From: Halorussus rarus
GTDB taxonomy: Archaea > Halobacteriota > Halobacteria > Halobacteriales > Haladaptataceae
Length of the DNA: 64,000 nucleotides
NCBI RefSeq assembly: GCF_003369835.1
Contig: NZ_QPMJ01000003.1
Span: 62,001-126,000, forward strand
Direction: 5' to 3'
Under the pieces are notes generated by a model. That model ran no database searches. It saw nothing but the letters and a program-made list of their open reading frames with translations, and was not told the origin of the DNA. This document shows, piece after piece, positions 17,553 to 25,286 of this stretch. Every line of letters begins with the position of its first letter. The stretch's first letter is position 1. The position numbers and the translations under genes were made by a program.

Positions 17553-18017
17553 ATGGCCGCGACGCCTCGGGACCGCCTCCTGAAGAACGCCACCGGCATA
17601 GCGAGCACCGTCGTCACCGGCGTCTGGCTCGCCGCCATGTTCACGGGCCAGGACTGGTGGCTCGCGGCGCTGCTGTTCGGCTACATCGTCGTCGTGCCGG
17701 TGGTCGCGATGCTGTTCGGCGACGAGGAGGACGTCGAGGAGTGGTGGGACGACGACGGCGAGGGGTGGTGGGACGACGGCGAGGGCGCGTGGACGGGCGA
17801 ACGCGAGACCGACGAGTCCGACGCCGACGACCCCGCCGAGACCAACAACCGCGACGCGCTGGAGACCCTCCGCGACCGGTACGCTCGCGGGGAACTCACC
17901 GACGAGCAGTTCGAGCGCAAGCTCGAGCGGCTGCTCGACACCGAGTCGCTGGAGGACGTCGAGGACCGCGCGCGCCTCCGCGACGAGCAGACTGAGTCGT
18001 ACGAGCGCTCCTCCTGA
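17553..18017 (+). CDS. Two-helix membrane protein with C-terminal SHOCT domain
   Basis: 154 residues. Two membrane helices near the N-terminus (about residues 12-32 and 37-55), an acidic Trp/Asp-rich linker (WWDDDGEGWWDDGEG), and a short C-terminal helical domain with ALETLRDRYARGELTDEQFERKLERLL, the SHOCT signature. SHOCT domains occur at the ends of many membrane proteins and are thought to mediate oligomerisation or nucleic-acid contacts; no enzymatic role is expected. The start is supported by a well placed TATA element. Convergent with the HAD hydrolase gene. Confidence 0.85.
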   Translation: MAATPRDRLLKNATGIASTVVTGVWLAAMFTGQDWWLAALLFGYIVVVPVVAMLFGDEEDVEEWWDDDGEGWWDDGEGAWTGERETDESDADDPAETNNRDALETLRDRYARGELTDEQFERKLERLLDTESLEDVEDRARLRDEQTESYERSS

Positions 18018-18038
18018 TTTTCGCCGAACTCCCCGCGT

Positions 18039-18689
18039 TCAGACGACGTCGCGGAGCTGCCAGAGCGTCGATACCTCGTACGTCGGCGAGACGTCGGCGT
18101 CGGGCGCCGACCGACCCTCGCGTCGGACGAGCGCGGCGTCGATGCCGGCGTTGTCGGCCGCCGCGACGTCGACCGCGCGGTCGCCGACGTAGAGGGCGGA
18201 CTCGGCGTCGAGCGTCTCCATCGCGGCCTCGACGTTGTGCGGGTCCGGCTTGCGGCGTTCGAGTCCCGAGGGCGTGAACCGACAGCCCCGCACCGTCTCG
18301 AAGCAGCCGGTCAGGTCGAACCGCCGCAGGAGAAAAGAGAGCACGCGCGGGTGGTTGTCGCTGACGACGCCCAGCGGGTGGCTCAGTTCTCGAATCGCGG
18401 CGGCGTCGTCGTACAGCGAGCGGAGCCCCGACCGGATCTCGGCCAGTTGCGCCCGGACACCTTCCCGGGCGGCCTCGGCGCAGAAGGCGTCGCGGTCGAT
18501 GCCGGCCGCCCGGCAGCGCTCGGTGATGGACGAGACGTTGCCCCGGAAGAAGTCGGCGACCACCGTCTCGGGCGGGGCCGACAGGTCGAACCGCCGCTGG
18601 ACCCGCCGCATCGCGTCGGTCATCGCCTCGCGGTCGGGTATCTCTGCGATGACGCCGTCGCAGTCGAACAGTACCGCGTCGTAGCTCAT
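18039..18689 (-). CDS. HAD-superfamily hydrolase (phosphoglycolate-phosphatase-like)
   Basis: 216 residues. Motif I is FDCDGVIAEIPD near the N-terminus (nucleophile Asp in DCDGV), motif II is the VVSDNHP turn, and the metal-binding motif is YVGDRAVDVAAADNAG. A helical cap sits between motifs I and II. These enzymes dephosphorylate small sugar phosphates or nucleotides; the substrate is unknown. The start MSYDAVLF is used because a TATA-like GTTTTACG lies about 29 bases upstream, and the longer reading of 31 extra codons would cross that promoter. Confidence 0.85.
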   Translation of the reverse strand: MSYDAVLFDCDGVIAEIPDREAMTDAMRRVQRRFDLSAPPETVVADFFRGNVSSITERCRAAGIDRDAFCAEAAREGVRAQLAEIRSGLRSLYDDAAAIRELSHPLGVVSDNHPRVLSFLLRRFDLTGCFETVRGCRFTPSGLERRKPDPHNVEAAMETLDAESALYVGDRAVDVAAADNAGIDAALVRREGRSAPDADVSPTYEVSTLWQLRDVV

Positions 18690-18819
18690 CCTGTCTGGAC
18701 GGTATCGCGTTGGGACGTAAAACGCTACCTGATGGGAGGCGCTCGGGGGGTGAGCGCCGCTCACCCCGTGACCGCGACGCATCGAAACGCAGAAGTGTCA
18801 CACCGCTGGCGTCTGAGAC

Positions 18820-19602
18820 ATGGACACCCCCGCGGAGGCCGCGCTGGAGCGCCTCGAGTTCCTGACCGCGTCCCCGAACCGCTATCGGCTGCTGCGGTCG
18901 CTCTCGGAGGGAGCGGCGTCGCCGGACGCGCTCGGCGACGGACTCGACCTCCCGCGGTCGACGCTCCGGCGGAACCTCACCGCCCTCGAGGAGCAGGGGT
19001 ACGTCTCCCGTGCCGTCACGGAGAACCGGTACGAGATCACCGAGGCGGGCGAACTCGCGTGCGACGCGGTCGCCGACGCGCTCTCGACGGTCGACCTCGC
19101 GGCGTCGCTCGGCCCCTTCTTCGAGCGGTTCCCGGCCGAACTCCCCATCGGCACGGACGCGCTGGCGTCGTGCGACATCACGGTGTCGACGACAGACACC
19201 CCGTTCGAACCGCTCTATCACGTCCGCCGGAGCGTGCTGGACGCGACCCGTATCCGGGGGTTCGTGCCGACCATCAATCCGCTCTACCTCGACACGCTGC
19301 GCGAGTGCGTCGACGCGGACCTGACGCTCGACGTCGTCGCGCCGCCGACCGGGTACGAGTCCGCGAGTCCGGACTACGACGAGACGCTCCGTGCGCTCGG
19401 CGCCGCCGAGAACGTCACGCTCCGGGAGTCGTCCGCGGTGCCGGAGTACGCGCTCGGCATCGTCGACGAGACGGTCCTGCTCGGGGCGTTCGACGAGCGG
19501 ATGCGGACCCACTCGGTGCTGCTGGCGCCGTCTCAGTCCGAACTGCTGACCTGGGCGGAGGAGCAGTACGATGACGTCGAGGCCATCGCGACGCCGCGGT
19601 GA
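18820..19602 (+). CDS. Winged-helix transcriptional regulator with FilR1-type domain
   Basis: 260 residues. The first 85 residues form a winged helix-turn-helix: ALERLEFLTASPNRYRLLRSL, recognition region DLPRSTLRRNLTALEEQGYV, and the wing TENRYEITEAGE. The rest (about 100-255) matches the C-terminal domain of archaeal FilR1-like regulators (DUF1724), including DTPFEPLYHVRRSVLDAT and SVLLAPSQSELLTWAEEQ, which is thought to bind a small ligand. Probably a repressor or sensor for an unknown signal. It stands alone, with no obvious target operon; divergent from the HAD hydrolase. Confidence 0.85.
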   Translation: MDTPAEAALERLEFLTASPNRYRLLRSLSEGAASPDALGDGLDLPRSTLRRNLTALEEQGYVSRAVTENRYEITEAGELACDAVADALSTVDLAASLGPFFERFPAELPIGTDALASCDITVSTTDTPFEPLYHVRRSVLDATRIRGFVPTINPLYLDTLRECVDADLTLDVVAPPTGYESASPDYDETLRALGAAENVTLRESSAVPEYALGIVDETVLLGAFDERMRTHSVLLAPSQSELLTWAEEQYDDVEAIATPR

Positions 19603-19706
19603 AGAGCCCCGACCGGCACCCCGGGAGCGCCGGTGTGCGACGCCGGATAGAATCGAACAGCCTCAACCTTGATACGCCGCCCGGCCGAACGGTACCGAAT
19701 ACAACC

Positions 19707-20135
19707 ATGAGCGAAGACGACTGCATCTTCTGCCAGATAGTCGACGGCGACATCCCGAGCCGAACCGTCTTCGAGGACGACACCGCGATGGCGTTCCTCG
19801 ACGCCAACCCGCTGGCGCCGGGTCACACCCTCGTCATCCCGAAGGAGCATTACGAGACCTTAGAGGAGACGCCCGAGGACGTGGCCGCCCACGTGTTCGG
19901 CGTCCTCCACCGGCTCAACACCGCGGTCGAGCACGCCGTCGACGCCGACGGCACCAACGTCGCGTTCAACAACGGCGAGGCCGCCGGCCAGGAGGTCCCG
20001 CACGTCCACGGTCACATCATCCCCCGGTTCGAGGGCGACGGCGGCAACCCCATCCACGCCATCGCCGGCCAGCGTCCGGACCTCTCCGACGCGGAACTCG
20101 ACGAGATCGCCGAGGAGATCCACAACCAGCGGTGA
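19707..20135 (+). CDS. HIT family nucleotide hydrolase/transferase
   Basis: 142 residues. Starts with the zinc-binding CIFCQI motif of Fhit/HinT-like proteins, followed by AFLDANPLAPGHTLVIPKEHYETL and the catalytic histidine triad QEVPHVHGHIIPR. The family cleaves phosphoramidates or dinucleoside polyphosphates. The ATG at MSEDDC is selected because the CIFC motif always lies near the N-terminus; upstream in-frame sequence is not conserved in style. It stands alone, 121 bases before the MinD-like gene. Confidence 0.92.
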   Translation: MSEDDCIFCQIVDGDIPSRTVFEDDTAMAFLDANPLAPGHTLVIPKEHYETLEETPEDVAAHVFGVLHRLNTAVEHAVDADGTNVAFNNGEAAGQEVPHVHGHIIPRFEGDGGNPIHAIAGQRPDLSDAELDEIAEEIHNQR

Positions 20136-20225
20136 GCTGAGCTCGGCCGGCGCGGGACGGCGGCCTGACCCGCGGATTCGGGGTCCTCCGGACGCGCAGC
20201 GACGCGTCGAGCGCCAGCCGCACTC

Positions 20226-20232
20226 TTTTATA
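20226..20232 (+). promoter_or_regulatory. TATA box of the MinD-like gene
   Basis: TTTATAT is about 27 bases before the ATG at 20257 in an AT-rich island, a good archaeal promoter by position and composition. Confidence 0.65.
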
Positions 20233-20256
20233 TCTTCATAGTACAATGTAGGATCA

Positions 20257-21060
20257 ATGTCGTACTCCACCGCAACGCTGGTCGGCGCGACCGGCGGCGC
20301 AGGCGCGACCCGACTCGCAGTCGAACTCGGCGCGACGCTCGCCCGCGACGGCCGGGCGGTCGCGGTGCTCGACGCCGCGTTCGCGACCGAGGGGCTGGCC
20401 CGCCACGTCTCGGGCCGGGTCGACCCGGACCTGACGAAGCTCCTGACCGAGGAGCGAACGCTCGACGACGGTCTCCGCGAGCACTCCGCCACCGCCGACC
20501 TCGACGGCCGACTCGACCTCTGCCCGGTCCACGCACCCTTCGAGCGACTGGCCCGCGCAAAGACCGCCGACGCCGCCCAGCGGTTCGAAGCCCTGCTCGA
20601 CGAGGCGGCCGAGGACTACGACCACGTGTTAGTCGACGCCCCGCCGGTCGCCGCGAATCAGGCCGTCGCCGCCGCGACGGGGGCCGACCGGGTCGCGGTG
20701 GTCGCGCCCGCCAGCGAGCGCGGCGTGGACGCGGTCCAGCGCGCCCGCGGGCGCGTCGCCGACGTGGGCGCGAGCGTCGACGCCGTGGTCGCCAACCGGG
20801 TCGCCGCGGACGCCGACTGGCCCGACCGCGACGGCGATCCCGACCATCCGGTCCGGAGCGCCGACGCCGCCGTGCCCGAGAGCGCGGCGACCGACGCCGA
20901 ATCGGTCCCGGCCAGCGCGCCGGACCCCGAAGCCGGCTTCGCGCCCGCGGTGGCGCGCGCCGCGGAGGTGGTCCTCGGCGTCGAACTGGACCTGGCGTTC
21001 GAGGAACCCGGGCTGCTCGACGTCGAGCCCGACGAACTGCTGCCGGACGCGCTCTCCTGA
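20257..21060 (+). CDS. MinD/ParA-like protein with degenerate P-loop
   Basis: 267 residues with the ParA/MinD fold: an opening strand and loop GATGGAGATR where KGGxGK[ST] is expected, DGRAVAVLDAAFATEGLAR as the switch I region, and HVLVDAPP as the Walker B-like strand with Asp127. In the loop, Thr12 replaces the deviant signature lysine and Ala17 replaces the P-loop lysine, so normal ATP binding and ATP-driven dimerisation are doubtful. The C-terminal region (about 185-230) is an acidic, low-complexity linker followed by a short helical end. It lies close to an intact MinD gene on the other side of tfb. Possibly a non-catalytic partner of that protein; this is inference. Confidence 0.8.
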   Translation: MSYSTATLVGATGGAGATRLAVELGATLARDGRAVAVLDAAFATEGLARHVSGRVDPDLTKLLTEERTLDDGLREHSATADLDGRLDLCPVHAPFERLARAKTADAAQRFEALLDEAAEDYDHVLVDAPPVAANQAVAAATGADRVAVVAPASERGVDAVQRARGRVADVGASVDAVVANRVAADADWPDRDGDPDHPVRSADAAVPESAATDAESVPASAPDPEAGFAPAVARAAEVVLGVELDLAFEEPGLLDVEPDELLPDALS

Positions 21061-21090
21061 ACCGGTTCGGCGGAGCGCCGACGAGCGACT

Positions 21091-21615
21091 TCAGAGCAGT
21101 TCGTCGCGCCCGCTCATCGTCTCCGAGAGGGCGTCGCGCTTGCGGACAGCCGCGTCCTCCTCGCGGGCGAACGCGCCCTCCACGACGTCGCTCGCCCCCG
21201 GGAGCGGGTCGTGGGTCTCGACGAACGCCGCCAGCGCGAACTCCGTCTCGGACGCGCCTGCGAGCTCGCGGGCCTCCGTCCGCGAGAGGTCGGCCGACAG
21301 CCAGTCCCGGAGGATTCGACGGGCCTCGGGCGTCAGGGGCGAGACGCCCTCGCAGCCGAGCAGGTGGAGGGTCTTGGCCGCGGTCACGGGTGCGACGCCC
21401 GCCTCGCGCGCGGCGTCGCCGACCGCCCGGCCGGCGGTGTGCCCCTCCAGCACTGCGGCCGCCGAGGCCGCGTCGCAGGGGAGGTCGTCGGCGAACGCCG
21501 CGAGTCGCTCCCGGAGGTCGGCCGGACTCTCCGCGGTGGCGTCGACCGACGCGACCCCGCGGTCGCGCTGCTCGGTGGTGACCTCGAGCCCGTCGGCGAT
21601 GTCCGAGAGCGTCAC
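21091..21615 (-). CDS. Haloarchaeal helical protein, unknown function
   Basis: 174 residues, acidic, alanine-rich and mostly helical, with no signal, membrane segment or cysteine cluster. The middle (about residues 62-95) contains AVGDAAREAGVAPVTAAKTLHLLGCEGVSPL, which reads like a helix-turn-helix: two short helices around a glycine/valine turn. This makes a DNA-binding role possible but not shown. It ends close to the convergent MinD-like gene and is divergent from tfb, so it sits inside a conserved-looking information-processing neighbourhood. I do not recognise the family. Confidence 0.65.
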   Translation of the reverse strand: MTLSDIADGLEVTTEQRDRGVASVDATAESPADLRERLAAFADDLPCDAASAAAVLEGHTAGRAVGDAAREAGVAPVTAAKTLHLLGCEGVSPLTPEARRILRDWLSADLSRTEARELAGASETEFALAAFVETHDPLPGASDVVEGAFAREEDAAVRKRDALSETMSGRDELL

Positions 21616-21752
21616 GGCCGCAGGTTGTCACGTCACCGACTTAAATTCACCCGTCACTAGACGGGATGATAACGCGACTTCGACCGGAGCGTACCGATTA
21701 CCGGTACGCTCCTCGGCGCGCCGCCGGGCGTTTCTCCGCGAATCGGCGTTCG

Positions 21753-21760
21753 TTTAAATA
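21753..21760 (+). promoter_or_regulatory. TATA box of tfb
   Basis: TTTAAATA lies about 31 bases before the ATG at 21787 and predicts a transcript starting within a few bases of the start codon. Confidence 0.65.
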
Positions 21761-21786
21761 CTATCTCGGGCGAAGTTTCGACTGTG

Positions 21787-22662
21787 ATGAGCGAAGCAAA
21801 CGCGGCGGCCCGGAGCTGCCCCGAATGCGACGGACGACTGACTCCCGACGGCGGCGAGACCGTCTGCGAGAAGTGCGGCCTCGTCGTCTCGGAGGACCGC
21901 ATCGACCGCGGCCCCGAGTGGCGGTCGTTCGAGGACGACGACGCCCGCAAGAAGCGGACCGGCGCGCCGCTCACCCGGTCGCGCCACGACCGCGGGCTCA
22001 CGACCGAGATGGGCCACGGAAACGACCTCCGACTCACCGGACGGAAGCGCCGTCGGGTCGCCCGGATGCGCAAGCACCACGAGCGCTCGCGCATCGGGTC
22101 GAAGACCGAGCGCAACCAGGTGTACGCGTTCACCGAGATCCGGCGGCTGGTCAGCTCGCTCGACCTCTCGAAGAACGTTCGGGACCGGGCCTGCGTCCTG
22201 TTCGAGTCGGCCCAGTCCGAGGACCTGCTCCGGGGCCGGTCGCTGGAGGGGTTCACCGCCGCGGTGGTGTACGCGACCTGCCGGACCGCGTCGGTCTCGC
22301 GCACGCTCGACGAGGTGCTCGAGGTGGCCCGCGCGAGTCGGAGCGAGTTGAAGGCCGCCTACGACGCGATGAACCAGGAACTCGGCCTCTCGACCGGACC
22401 GGTCGACCCCCGCGAGTACCTGCCGCGGTTCGCCAGCAAGCTCGACCTGCCGACCCAGATCGAACGCGAGGCCGCCGACCTGGTCGAACGCGGCCGCGAG
22501 GAGAACCTCATCTCGGGCCGGAACCCCGGCGGGTTCGCGGCGGCGTGCCTGTACGTCGCGGCCCGCGGGACCGACCACCAGCTGACCCAGGCGACGGCCG
22601 CGGAGGTGGCCGACGTGACCCCCGTGACGCTCCGGTCGTCGTACAGGGACCTACAGGACTGA
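21787..22662 (+). CDS. tfb: Transcription initiation factor IIB
   Basis: 291 residues from MSEANA. The N-terminal zinc ribbon has Cys11, Cys14, Cys27 and Cys30, followed by the B-finger/linker with the conserved DRGPEWRSF region. Two cyclin-like repeats follow, each with its signature (LEGFTAAVVYATCRTASVSRTLDEV and PGGFAAACLYVAARGTDHQLTQ), and the second holds the helix-turn-helix that contacts the BRE. It recruits RNA polymerase to TBP-bound promoters. Haloarchaea carry several TFB copies with partly distinct regulons; which one this is cannot be told here. The 3' end overlaps the convergent MinD gene by 12 bases. Confidence 0.96.
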   Translation: MSEANAAARSCPECDGRLTPDGGETVCEKCGLVVSEDRIDRGPEWRSFEDDDARKKRTGAPLTRSRHDRGLTTEMGHGNDLRLTGRKRRRVARMRKHHERSRIGSKTERNQVYAFTEIRRLVSSLDLSKNVRDRACVLFESAQSEDLLRGRSLEGFTAAVVYATCRTASVSRTLDEVLEVARASRSELKAAYDAMNQELGLSTGPVDPREYLPRFASKLDLPTQIEREAADLVERGREENLISGRNPGGFAAACLYVAARGTDHQLTQATAAEVADVTPVTLRSSYRDLQD

Positions 22663-23331
22663 CGCCGGCGAACCGACGACGCGACGCGTCTCTTCTGCGA
22701 GGCCCGCGAACCGCCGAGCCGCGCGGCTCTCCGGCGCGACCGCGGCCACCGGCGAGCCGTGGCGCCCGGCCCGGCGGACCCGGTCGTCGTCGGGCACCGC
22801 CACGACCGGCGCGCCGAGGACCCGCCGGACCTCTCCGGTCGGGGGACGGTCGCCCGCCCGGTTCAGCGCGACCGCGGCCAGTCCGGCGTCGAGTTCGCGG
22901 GCCAGTTCGCGCGTCCGGACGGCGTCGGCCAGCGCGAACTCCCGGGCCGACGTGACCAGGACGCACGCGTCGGCCGCGAGCAGCGGCATCCCCGCGTCGG
23001 CAGCCATCCCGGCGGGGCAGTCGAGCACGACCCGGCCGTAGGCGTCCGCGACCGCTTCGACCGCTCCGACGAGGTCGCTCACGTCGCCGGCGCGCGCTCC
23101 GGCGAGCGTCCGACCGCAGGGGAGCAGGTCGACCGCCCCGTCCTCGCGGACCGCCTCGACCGGGTCGGCCCGGCCGGCCAGCACGTCGTGGAGGTCCGGG
23201 CCGCGGCGGGCGGTCAGGTCGGCCATCGAGAGGTCGGCGTCCACGACCACGGCGTCGAGTTCGCCGCCGAGGTTGAGCGCGACGGTGGACTTGCCGACGC
23301 CGCCCTTCCCGCCCGCGACCGCCAGGATCAC
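22651..23331 (-). CDS. minD: MinD/ParA family ATPase
   Basis: 226 residues from a GTG start. The deviant Walker A is intact: AGGKGGVGKST with Lys9 and Lys14. Next come the switch I segment VVDADLSMADL and the Walker B strand VVLDCPAGM. It is slightly short and lacks an obvious C-terminal amphipathic membrane-targeting helix. The start is set by the GTGA overlap with the stop of the upstream gene, indicating translational coupling. Haloferax has several MinD paralogues, one of which positions motility and chemosensory arrays; this gene lies beside tfb like the copy I recall as MinD1, whose role is unclear. Last gene of a four-gene operon. Confidence 0.88.
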   Translation of the reverse strand: MILAVAGGKGGVGKSTVALNLGGELDAVVVDADLSMADLTARRGPDLHDVLAGRADPVEAVREDGAVDLLPCGRTLAGARAGDVSDLVGAVEAVADAYGRVVLDCPAGMAADAGMPLLAADACVLVTSAREFALADAVRTRELARELDAGLAAVALNRAGDRPPTGEVRRVLGAPVVAVPDDDRVRRAGRHGSPVAAVAPESRAARRFAGLAEETRRVVGSPASVL

Positions 23332-23960
23332 GGCGACCTCCCGGAGCGTCCGACCCCGAGCGCGTCGATGCGCCGGGCCACGGCCGCGAGCGCGGGCCGG
23401 TCGGTCGGCGCCGGTTCGACCCGCGCAGGCGAATCGTCTCTGTCCACGCCCTCGCGTTCGCCGCCACTCCCGCGTTCGCGGTCGTTCCCGCACTCGGACC
23501 GCGCCTCCACGTCCGAGAGCCACGAGTCGACCGCCTCGGGGACCGGCGATTCCCCGTCCGTCCCGGCCTCGACGGTCGGCACGGCGTCGGCGGGCGGCCG
23601 GGGGTCGCCGAGCGACCGGACGACGCCCTCGGGGGACGCGTCGTCGACGACGGCGTCGGCGTCGCGCTCGGCCGCGTGGACGCCGGCTCGCTCGGTCCAG
23701 ACGAGTTCGGCCGGTGGTTCGGCGGGCGGCGCCCGGACCGCGTAGCCGAGCGCGAGGCACTCGTCGGCAGCCACCGCGCCTTCGAACCCGCCGTCGTCCC
23801 ACCCGGCCTCGGGCACGCCCTCCCGGCGCGGCGGCAGGACCGGACCGTCGAGGCGGTTCGCCACCCTGACGCGGCGGGCGGTCGCCGCCGGGTTCCGGAC
23901 GAGCAGTTCCACGAGCGAGACGTCGGCCCGCGATTCGACGCGCCAGTCGAGTTCGACCAT
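23328..23960 (-). CDS. Haloarchaeal protein of unknown function in the minD operon
   Basis: 210 residues. The first 90 residues form a beta-rich domain (VELDWRVESRADVSLVELLVRNPAATARRVRVANRL and so on) resembling an immunoglobulin-like or C2-like sandwich by strand pattern. A middle acidic, proline-rich linker (about 110-175) looks disordered, and the end is a short helix (PALAAVARRIDALGVG). Its stop overlaps the GTG of minD by four bases, so the two are probably translated together and may act together. No family with known function is recognised. Confidence 0.7.
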   Translation of the reverse strand: MVELDWRVESRADVSLVELLVRNPAATARRVRVANRLDGPVLPPRREGVPEAGWDDGGFEGAVAADECLALGYAVRAPPAEPPAELVWTERAGVHAAERDADAVVDDASPEGVVRSLGDPRPPADAVPTVEAGTDGESPVPEAVDSWLSDVEARSECGNDRERGSGGEREGVDRDDSPARVEPAPTDRPALAAVARRIDALGVGRSGRSP

Positions 23961-24038
23961 GGCCGGGGTTCGTCACGTCTTCGGGGATAAAAGTGGGCGC
24001 GCCGACCTGTGGCTCCGTAGCTCCCGGTGCAGGGTAAG

Positions 24039-24893
24039 TCAGATCCGAATCACGGGCCCGTCCAGCCACTGAGCCGCCGACTCCGCGTCTTCGAAGCCGT
24101 CGATCTCTCGCGCAAGCACGAGCGGGGCGTCCATCGCCGCCACTCGCGCGACTGCCAGCGCGGTCTCGGCGGACTCGTCGAGGTCGGCGCGGTTCGGCAC
24201 CGCCTCGCGGGCGTCGGCGAGCGCGTCCCGGAGTTCGTCGGCGAGGTGGTCGCGGGCGGCCCGCCGGAGGTTGTCCGCGCGGTCCGCCAGTCGGAGTCGC
24301 TCGCGACGCTGCTCTCGGTTGGCGCGGGCTCGTTCGCGGGCGCTCGCCAGGGCCTGCTCGGCCGCGATGCGGTCTGTCTGGACCTCCGAGAGCCGGCGGG
24401 TCGCGTCCGCGAGCTCCGACTCGGCCGCGGCGGGGTCGGCGTCCGCGTCGCGGAGCGCCCTGACGCGCCCCTGAAGGGTCGCGACGCGTTCGCGCAGTTG
24501 CTCGGTGGCGTCGCCGGCCTCCGCGACCCGCCGCCGGGCCGCTTCGAGGTCGACCGCCGCCACGTCTAGTTCGTCGAGGCGCGCTTCGACCGCGGCGAGG
24601 TCGTCGGCCTGGGGCGCGACGTGACCCCGGGAGCGGGCCGCCGCCGCCAGGGCCGGCCGGACTGCAACGTCCATTTCGGCGCGAACCACGCCGACGCGGT
24701 CGTGGATGGGCCCGGGCGACGGACACTCGACGGCGAGCGAGGTATCGGCGGCGCTCCGGTCGCGGCCGCCGCTCTCGTCGCGAATCGCGGCGGCGACCCC
24801 CGATGGCGTGACGTCGTTCGCGACTCCGCGGTCGACGCTCCGGAGGTCGACGGCCCGGCCGGTCAGGATTTCGCCGGCGAGGTGCACCCTCAT
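24039..24893 (-). CDS. Coiled-coil protein of the minD operon
   Basis: 284 residues. The N-terminal 95 residues form a mixed domain (HLAGEILTGRAVDLRSVDRGV; PSPGPIHDRVGVV), then a long heptad-rich helix (about 100-215, e.g. RRVAEAGDATEQLRERVATLQ) predicts a coiled coil, and a compact alpha/beta tail follows (ARVAAMDAPLVLAREIDGFEDAESAAQWLDGPVIRI). The start overlaps the stop of the upstream gene as ATGA. Coiled-coil partners are common for MinD/ParA ATPases, so an adaptor role is plausible but is inference. Confidence 0.75.
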   Translation of the reverse strand: MRVHLAGEILTGRAVDLRSVDRGVANDVTPSGVAAAIRDESGGRDRSAADTSLAVECPSPGPIHDRVGVVRAEMDVAVRPALAAAARSRGHVAPQADDLAAVEARLDELDVAAVDLEAARRRVAEAGDATEQLRERVATLQGRVRALRDADADPAAAESELADATRRLSEVQTDRIAAEQALASARERARANREQRRERLRLADRADNLRRAARDHLADELRDALADAREAVPNRADLDESAETALAVARVAAMDAPLVLAREIDGFEDAESAAQWLDGPVIRI

Positions 24894-25228
24894 AGCTCGG
24901 CGTCGCGCATCGCCTCGGCGTCCGGGTGGTCGGTGCCGACCGCGAACTTGGCGTAGGGGGTGCTCGGCCGCTCGCGGTCCTCGTAGGCCGCGGCGGCCTC
25001 CCGAACCGCCTCGGGGACGGCCTCGAACTCGTTGAACGGCGCGGTGCGCTCGACCTGGACGTCGCCGGCGTGCTTCGCCCGGAGCCGGAGCGCGAGGAAC
25101 GCGCCGAGCTCCGTCGCCTCCAGCAGCGCCGCCCGGCCGAACCGCTGGACGACTGTCTCCTCGTGTCCGTTACAGACGTTCCGGAGCGTCTGGCGAGCGG
25201 CCTGCGAGTACGTGACGACCAGCAGCAC
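24890..25228 (-). CDS. First gene of the minD operon, unknown function
   Basis: 112 residues from a GTG start. The N-terminus LLVVTYSQAARQTLRNVCNGHEETVVQRFGRAALLEATELGAFLALRLRAKH reads as a small alpha/beta or helical domain with one Cys and several His residues. The rest is acidic. The GTG is supported by a strong TATA-like element 28 bases upstream, fitting a leaderless transcript. It overlaps the coiled-coil gene by four bases. Function unknown; conserved placement beside minD and tfb is expected from memory of haloarchaeal genomes, not computed. Confidence 0.7.
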   Translation of the reverse strand: MLLVVTYSQAARQTLRNVCNGHEETVVQRFGRAALLEATELGAFLALRLRAKHAGDVQVERTAPFNEFEAVPEAVREAAAAYEDRERPSTPYAKFAVGTDHPDAEAMRDAEL

Positions 25229-25251
25229 GCGAGCAGATTTCTTACCGAATC

Positions 25252-25260
25252 AATTTAAAA
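25252..25260 (-). promoter_or_regulatory. TATA box of the minD operon
   Basis: On the minus strand TTTTAAATT is centred 28 bases before the GTG at 25228, inside a marked AT-rich patch. It should drive the whole four-gene operon. Confidence 0.65.
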
Positions 25261-25286
25261 TTAATCCACTTGGCGGGGATGCGAGT

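Noticed and set aside
18690-18782. 31-codon N-terminal extension of the HAD hydrolase
   Set aside because: It would cross the probable TATA box and is unlike the family, where motif I is near the N-terminus.
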